Part shown: one piece after another, positions 59,655 to 64,000 of the stretch
Layout: the number at the start of each line of letters is the position of its first letter
How positions within the stretch are numbered: the first letter of the stretch is position 1
Source: CAZMXP01 sp964570285
GTDB taxonomy: Bacteria; Planctomycetota; PLA2
Assembly (NCBI GenBank): GCA_964570285.1
Contig: CAZMXP010000018.1
Coordinates: forward strand, 1 to 64,000
Length of the DNA: 64,000 nucleotides
Direction: 5' to 3'
Notes under the pieces: model-generated
Seen by the model: only the letters and a program-made list of their open reading frames with translations
Told to the model about the DNA's origin: nothing
Database searches by the model: none
Program-made: the position numbers and the translations under genes

Positions 59655-60553
59655 CACTTGAGCTTGTTCTTCACGCACGCCATCAGCTTCTTTGCCCAGA
59701 GGTAGGCCGAGTGGTCGTCCTCGGCGGCGAGGCCCTTGTCCGCATCGGAGAACTCGTTCGGCGTGCGCCCGTTCGCCTTCGCGCTGTCCTTCAGCTTCTT
59801 CTCCGAGTCGCACGAGCCGACGCCGACGGGAACGCAGCCGGGGTGTTCCGGCCCCGCGGAGCCGAGCGCACTGTCGCCGTCGCCGAGCGGGTAGTAGAAC
59901 CCGTTCACGTCGTCCTCGTCGTTGTACCAGACCTTGATGTTATCCCCCGCGTTGTCGCTGACGTGCGCGCCGCCGAACTCCTCCCCCGTCTCCATCACTT
60001 CGTTGTCCACGGCCGGCGCGAGCATCTGCAGCGAGTGGCAGCAGCCGCCGCACTTCATCGCCTGCAGCGCGACGCGGGCGCCGAGACTGTGCGTGAGGAT
60101 GTTGACCTTCGTGTCCGGGCACTTCTTCTTGATCTCGAGCAGCTTCTTCGCGAGCACCTTGCCGTTCAGGTTCGCGCTCTCGCGGGCCGCGTCGAAGTCC
60201 GGCACGCCGACGGTATTGGTCGGGTTGCTGTCCCAACTGAAGCCGATGACGACGCCGCCGTAGCCCTGCCCCTTCAGTGCCGCCTCCGCCTGCGCGAACC
60301 CCTCGTTCGCGGAGGCCACGGTGTTCTTGAACCCGTGGATGTAGATCACGATCGAGGCGGGACAGGGCATCAGCGCCGAGGGCAGCGCCGGGTCCGGCGC
60401 GCTCCCTCCCTTCCACTCCGGATCCTCGAACGCGGTCCCGAACCCGAAGTCCACCTTGTCGCGCGTCGAGAGGATCTGCGTGTCGACGTCGAACGCGGCC
60501 GACGGAAGTGAGGCCAGGACAAGGACGGCGAAGCCTGCCAGGAACCGGCTCAT
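59654..60553 (-). CDS. Exported alpha/beta hydrolase (DUF900-like)
   Basis: A 299-residue exported protein with signal peptide (FLAGFAVLVLASLPSAAFD). It contains SIVIYIHGFKNTVASANEGF, the first strand with HGF oxyanion region, VVIGFSWDSNPTNTVGVPDFDAAR, and THSLGARVALQAM with the nucleophile Ser. This order fits DUF900/alpha-beta hydrolases. The unusual KCGGCCHSL segment has four Cys close together. GGAGG precedes the ATG with good spacing. Coupled to the propeller lipoprotein. Substrate unknown. Confidence 0.82.
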   Translation of the reverse strand: MSRFLAGFAVLVLASLPSAAFDVDTQILSTRDKVDFGFGTAFEDPEWKGGSAPDPALPSALMPCPASIVIYIHGFKNTVASANEGFAQAEAALKGQGYGGVVIGFSWDSNPTNTVGVPDFDAARESANLNGKVLAKKLLEIKKKCPDTKVNILTHSLGARVALQAMKCGGCCHSLQMLAPAVDNEVMETGEEFGGAHVSDNAGDNIKVWYNDEDDVNGFYYPLGDGDSALGSAGPEHPGCVPVGVGSCDSEKKLKDSAKANGRTPNEFSDADKGLAAEDDHSAYLWAKKLMACVKNKLK

Positions 60554-60634
60554 CGGCGGAACCTCCCTCGCGACACTGCCATCGTAGCAACCGCCCCGCT
60601 CGCCGACCACCCCCCCGCACCCCCCGGCATCCCA

Positions 60635-62522
60635 ATGCGGCCTATGGCATCATGCGCCCCACCGATGGCCCAGATCCCCGAGTCGGACCTCTACCTGTTC
60701 AACCACGGCGAGCTGAAGCGCGCGTGGCGCGTGCTCGGCGCGCATGAGGTCGAGGGGGGCGTGCGCTTCGCGCTCTGGGCGCCCTACGCGCTGCGCGTCA
60801 GCGTCGTCGGCGACTTCAACCGGTGGAAGGGGCCGAGCAGCCCGCTCGCGAAGCGCGGCTCGACGGGCATCTGGGAGGGCGTCGTGCCCGGCGCGAAGCG
60901 GGGCGACCTCTACAAGTTCGACCTCACCGACAGCAAGGGCAAGCTGCGCCGCAAGGCCGATCCGTTCGGGTTCCGCATGGAGCTTCGGCCGAATACGGCG
61001 TCGATGGTCTGGCCCGTCGAGGGATACGCCTGGGGCGACGGCGATTGGATGGGGGCGCGGGGGGAGCGGCTTCCGGCGAGCGAGCCGATGCGCATCTACG
61101 AGGTGCATCTCGGCTCGTGGAAGAAGGGCAAGAGCTACCGCGACCTCGCCGTCGAACTGGTCGAGTACGTCGTGTCGATGGGGTTCACGCACGTCGAGTT
61201 CCTGCCGGTCACCGAGCACCCCTACGACGCGTCGTGGGGCTACCAGGTCTGCGGCTACTACGCGGCGACGAGCCGGTGGGGCGCGCCGGAGGACCTGATG
61301 CACCTGGTCGATGCGCTGCATCGCGCGGGCATCGGCGTGCTGATGGACTGGGTGCCGGCGCACTTCCCGAAGGACGACCNNNNNNNNNNTCGACGGCACC
61401 GCGCTCTACGAGCACGAGGACCCGCGCCGGGGCGTGCACCGCGACTGGGACACGCTGATCTTCAACTACGCCCGCCCCGAGGTGCGCAACTTCCTCGTCA
61501 GCAACGCGCTCTTCTGGCTCGAGGTCTTCCACTTCGACGGCCTGCGCGTGGACGCCGTCGCGTCGATGCTCTACCGCGACTACTCGCGCGAGGAGGGCGA
61601 CTGGATCCCGAACGAGCACGGGGGGCGCGAGGACCTCGAGGCGATCGCCTTCCTGCGCGAACTCAACGAGACGGTGCACGAGGAGGCGCCCGGCGCGATC
61701 ATGATCGCGGAGGAGAGCACCGCCTTCCCCGGCGTCACGAAGCCGGTGCACCTGGGCGGGCTCGGCTTCGACTTCAAGTGGAACATGGGGTGGATGCACG
61801 ATTCGCTGGCGTTTTTGCAAAAGGACCCGATCCACCGCCCCTACCACCACGACCGGCTCACCTTCGCGCTCTACTACGCGTTCCACGAGCGCTACCTGCT
61901 GCCGCTCTCCCATGACGAGGTCGTGCACCTGAAGAAGAGCCTGCTCGACAAGATGCCCGGCGACGTCTGGCAGAAGCACGCGACGCTGCGGCTGCTGCAC
62001 GCGTGGCAGGCGGCGCACCCGGGCAAGACGCTGCTCTTCATGGGCGGCGAGGTCGGCGAGTGGAAGGAGTGGAGCGAGCAGGGCGAACTCGACTGGCCGG
62101 TGCTCGGCGATCCGCGCCACGCCGGGCTGCGCCTGCTCGTGGGCGACCTCAACCGGCTGACGAAGGAGCGCCCCTGCCTGCACGAGCTCGACCACGACTG
62201 GCGCGGGTTCGAGTGGATCGACTTCAGCGACGTGCAGCAGAGCGTCGTCAGCTTCCTGCGCTGGAACCGGACTCGCGACGACGGCCTGCTCTGGGCGATG
62301 AACTTCACGCCGGTCGTGCGCAGCGGCTACCGCATCGGGGTCAAGCGCAGCGGCGAATACAGGGAGGTGCTCAACACCGACAGCGCATGCTACGGGGGCT
62401 CGGGGGTCGGCAACCTCGGCAACGTGAAGTCCGAGAAGCAGGAGCACCACGGCCAGCCGCACAGCATCGTCGTGACGCTGCCCCCGCTGGCGGCGCTCGC
62501 GTTCGACGTGCCGGCGCCGTGA
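60635..62522 (+). CDS. glgB: 1,4-alpha-glucan branching enzyme, split by an assembly gap
   Basis: GH13 branching enzyme creating alpha-1,6 branches in glycogen. Upstream of the gap: carbohydrate-binding N-terminal domain (RFALWAPYALRVSVVGDFN) and EVHLGSWKKGKSYRDLA, FTHVEFLPVTEHPYDASWGYQVCGYYAATSRWG. Downstream: FDGLRVDAVASMLYRDY (nucleophile Asp), MIAEESTAFP (catalytic Glu), and SHDEVVHLKKSLLDKM. Ten Ns at 61380-61389 interrupt it, and the two halves are in different frames across exactly ten bases. The family has a conserved FPKDDHGLA-x-FDGT region here, so the real length is probably 15 bases. Alternative start ATG at 60665. Length without the N-terminal extension of E. coli GlgB. Confidence 0.92.
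61380..61389. other. Assembly gap inside glgB
   Basis: Ten ambiguous bases. The gap is a placeholder: joining the flanking frames needs a length of three times an integer, and the family sequence predicts about fifteen bases encoding His, Gly, Leu, Ala, (Arg or similar) between KDD and FDGT. Confidence 0.9.
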
Positions 62523-62524
62523 CG

Positions 62525-62557
62525 GCGGGACAACGGGGTCTGACCCCTTTGTCCCGC
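62525..62557. repeat. REP-like palindrome, copy 1
   Basis: Arms GCGGGACAA-C-GGGGT and ACCCC-T-TTGTCCCGC around loop CTG, one mismatch. It lies two bases after the glgB stop and is the likely 3' end structure of glgB. The same palindrome, without the mismatch, recurs at 63858-63886. Confidence 0.8.
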
Positions 62558-62594
62558 TCGCGCCGCGAGGGTCCGGGCGAGGTAGACTCTCCGC

Positions 62595-63350
62595 ATGAGG
62601 AATCTCACCGTCGCCGGAGCCCTCCTGCTGGGAGTCGCCGGCCTCAACGCGGAGGAGGGGAGCGCGAACCCGCCCCGCCAGCGCATCCTCGTCGAACTCT
62701 TCACGTCGCAGGGCTGAAGCAGTTGCCCCCCCGCCGAGGAGTTCCTCGGCAAGCTCGGGACGGAGGAATTCCTGAAGGGCGCGGCCATCCTCGCGTGGCA
62801 CGTCGACTACTGGGACTACCTCGGGTGGAAGGATCCGTTCGGCTCGAAGGCGCACACGGCGCGGCAGAAGCGGCTGCTCGAGGCGAAGAGGATCCGGCAG
62901 ATGCAGACGCCGCACCTGCTCGTCAACAACACGCCGCCGGCGTCGGGGAAGCACAAGGAGGCTCTCGCCGACGCGGCGCAACGCAAGGCGCGCGTCCGCG
63001 TCGACGGCACCGCGACGCTCGTCGCGAAGAAGATCAAGGTCGCCGCGAAGCTGACGAAGGTCGACGAGACCCTCGAGTTGGGGAAGGGCTTCGGCGTGGT
63101 CCCGGTTCTCTACCGCAAGACGGCGACGACGACCTGCACGGCGGGCGAGAACAAGGGGGCGACGCTCGTCGAGTACTTCGTCGTGCTGGCCGCCGGCGAC
63201 CCGCTGAAGCCGGGCGGCGACCTGAAGGCGGAGTTCGACCTGCCCGCGGGGCTCGCGGCGGCCGACCTCGGCGTCGCGCTGCTCGCCGAGGATGGCCTCG
63301 CGATGGAGACGCTCGACTGCGTCGCGCTCCCGGTATCAGCGGGACCGTAG
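62595..63350 (+). CDS. DUF1223-family selenoprotein (in-frame TGA read as selenocysteine)
   Basis: A 251-residue exported thioredoxin-fold protein. Signal: MRNLTVAGALLLGVAGLNAE. Then LVELFTSQG-TGA-SSCPPAEEFLG: in the DUF1223 family the position of TGA (62715-62717, codon 41) is Cys in the FTSQGCSSCPPA motif, so TGA most probably encodes Sec in a U-x-x-C site with C44. After it the reading frame stays open to 63350 and keeps family features (WHVDYWDYLGWKDPFGSK, TPHLLVNNTPPASG). A hairpin follows the TGA. Coding continues normally on both sides, against a pseudogene. Function of the family is unknown; a thiol or selenol redox role in the envelope is inferred. Overlaps the convergent nuclease-like gene by 15 bases. 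Confidence 0.88.
62733..62750 (+). promoter_or_regulatory. Candidate bacterial SECIS hairpin
   Basis: GCCGAGG pairs with CCTCGGC around a four-base loop AGTT, 22 bases after the in-frame TGA. A 7-bp upper stem, a short loop with G in one of its first two positions, and short distance from UGA are what SelB-binding bacterial SECIS elements show. It is also part of the coding sequence (AEEFLG). Confidence 0.68.
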
Positions 63351-63740
63351 CGCCGGGAACTCGACGAGCCGGATGCGCGCGCGGGCGACATCCACGAGCA
63401 GCAGGCCGTCCACGTCGAACGCCAGCGCGTACTCCAGCAGTTGCCGCCGGGTGGCGCGGTTCCTGATCGTGCCGGAGGCCTCGCCCGCCTTGATCTCCGC
63501 GAGATAGACGCGCCGCTTGCGCGACAGCAGCAGGTCGGCGCGCACGTCGAACTGCTGCGGAACGCCATCGACGACGACGGTGAGCGTGGCGGGCGCCTCC
63601 CGACGGATCAGCTTGAACCCGGCGCGCTCGAGCAGACGGAGGGCCTTCTTCTCCGCGCGCGCGCCCGTCCGGCGGTGCCGCTCGAGGCGCCCGCGCAGTC
63701 CGCCGCGGGCAAACGTCAGGCCGAGGAGGATCCCCAGCAC
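63336..63740 (-). CDS. PD-(D/E)XK nuclease-like (YraN-type) protein with N-terminal membrane segment
   Basis: A 134-residue protein from GTG at 63740; an open frame upstream would add more hydrophobic residues but has no standard start. After LGILLGLTF comes a nuclease-like layout: ARAEKKALRLLERAGFKLI (the E and helix of the fold), DVRADLLLSRKRRVYLAEIKAG (D-(x)n-E-x-K catalytic motif) and ATRRQLLEYALAFDVDGLLLVDV. This resembles PD-(D/E)XK proteins of the YraN type but joined to a membrane-like start. Convergent with the selenoprotein gene (15-base overlap). Confidence 0.68.
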   Translation of the reverse strand: MLGILLGLTFARGGLRGRLERHRRTGARAEKKALRLLERAGFKLIRREAPATLTVVVDGVPQQFDVRADLLLSRKRRVYLAEIKAGEASGTIRNRATRRQLLEYALAFDVDGLLLVDVARARIRLVEFPALRSR

Positions 63741-63857
63741 GACAAGGAGGGTGGCTACGGTGAGTTCGATGGCCCCTGCCGCCAGGCGGCAAGGGTGCGC
63801 AGCGAGGCGGTCGGCCCGACCTCGATGCTACCCGCCCGAGGGACACTCTTGGCCCCC

Positions 63858-63886
63858 GGGACAAAGGGGTCTGACCCCTTTGTCCC
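63858..63886. repeat. REP-like palindrome, copy 2
   Basis: GGGACAAAGGGGT, loop CTG, ACCCCTTTGTCCC: perfect 13-bp arms. It lies two bases past the stop codon of the ASPIC/UnbV gene. With copy 1 at 62525 it brackets the selenoprotein and nuclease-like genes. Confidence 0.85.
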
Positions 63887-63888
63887 GC

Positions 63889-64000
63889 CTACTGGCGGAT
63901 CGAGTGGAGCTGGCCGGGCTCGGGGGCCTCGAGCACCTGCGTCGACCCGTCGGGCCAGCGGATCTCGGCGCTCTCGACGGCGGTCGCCGCGCCGAGGCCG
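63889..64000 (-). CDS. ASPIC/UnbV-domain protein, C-terminal end only
   Basis: Partial gene running off the right edge. The last 36 residues read SAEIRWPDGSTQVLE and end LHSIRQ before TAG, matching the C-terminal repeat of ASPIC/UnbV (CRTAC1-like) proteins (V-x-V-x-W-P-D-G-T-x-Q). These are exported beta-propeller/FG-GAP proteins common in Planctomycetota. The start is outside the window. Confidence 0.78.
   Translation of the reverse strand, partial: GLGAATAVESAEIRWPDGSTQVLEAPEPGQLHSIRQ

Noticed and set aside
62715..62717. TGA considered as a true stop or pseudogene lesion
   Set aside because: It falls exactly on the family's conserved Cys codon and the frame continues intact to a normal C-terminus, which favours selenocysteine.
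63034..63864. 276-codon minus-strand frame across the selenoprotein
   Set aside because: Arg/Pro-rich shadow; the DUF1223 and nuclease-like genes explain the region.

Overview
This is a 64 kb stretch of very GC-rich bacterial DNA (G/C third positions dominate every gene), most likely chromosomal and from a member of the Planctomycetota or a close relative. That placement is an inference. It rests on the abundance of large secreted or lipid-anchored proteins of unknown function, a zincin protein ending in a jelly-roll domain like those of planctomycete DUF1080-type proteins, a VDIKPGS-type secreted protein, a GldA/F/G-DUF4340 transporter, an ASPIC/UnbV terminus at the right edge, and VWA proteins fused to HEAT-like repeats. 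There is no rRNA, no CRISPR array, and a single tRNA (Ala, anticodon CGC).

Layout. 0-1 kb: AbiEii-like nucleotidyltransferase with a small coupled partner. 1-6.7 kb: SppA protease, glutaryl-CoA dehydrogenase, a HEAT-repeat protein and a DUF3299-like protein. 6.8-13.6 kb: exported proteins, a redoxin-like protein and two tandem HEAT-VWA proteins, ending in an extreme G/C homopolymer tract. 13.6-18.5 kb: two paralogous zinc-ribbon/M50 protease/TPR membrane proteins around a VOC protein. 18.6-23 kb: thiolase, metallo-beta-lactamase hydrolase and a twelve-repeat DxxGxDxY protein. 23-28 kb: a four-gene ABC transporter operon of the gliding/GldG type, then tRNA-Ala. 28-36.6 kb: two copies of a small mobile element enclosing a CorC/PilZ operon, a large zincin and two lipoproteins. 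36.6-45 kb: glnB-glnA, glgC, type III polyketide synthase, a probable ATP-grasp-type protein and an M29-type aminopeptidase. 45.5-53.4 kb: a secreted protein, a Ser/Thr kinase-ATPase-TPR regulator, and a 3 kb unit bounded by inverted repeats with a RAYT transposase and a lipoprotein. 53.4-60.5 kb: carboxylate-amine ligase, ATP-grasp ligase and esterase cluster, CPBP protease, beta-propeller lipoprotein and alpha/beta hydrolase. 60.6-64 kb: glgB (interrupted by an N-gap), a probable selenoprotein, a nuclease-like protein and the C-terminus of an ASPIC/UnbV protein.

Most notable: (1) a DUF1223 thioredoxin-like gene at 62595-63350 is interrupted by an in-frame TGA exactly where the family has the first Cys of its CxxC motif, followed by a hairpin of the bacterial SECIS type: a probable selenoprotein that ORF callers split. 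(2) A small element (28177-28596 and 36381-36571) is flanked by CTAG, and its flanking CTAG supplies stop codons of neighbouring genes; the larger copy still holds the fused first and last segments of an IS1182-like transposase. (3) A RAYT gene and a lipoprotein gene lie between inverted 18-bp repeats. Carbon storage (glgC, glgB) and nitrogen assimilation (glnBA) genes are the main recognisable central metabolism; most of the rest is cell envelope or exported proteins.
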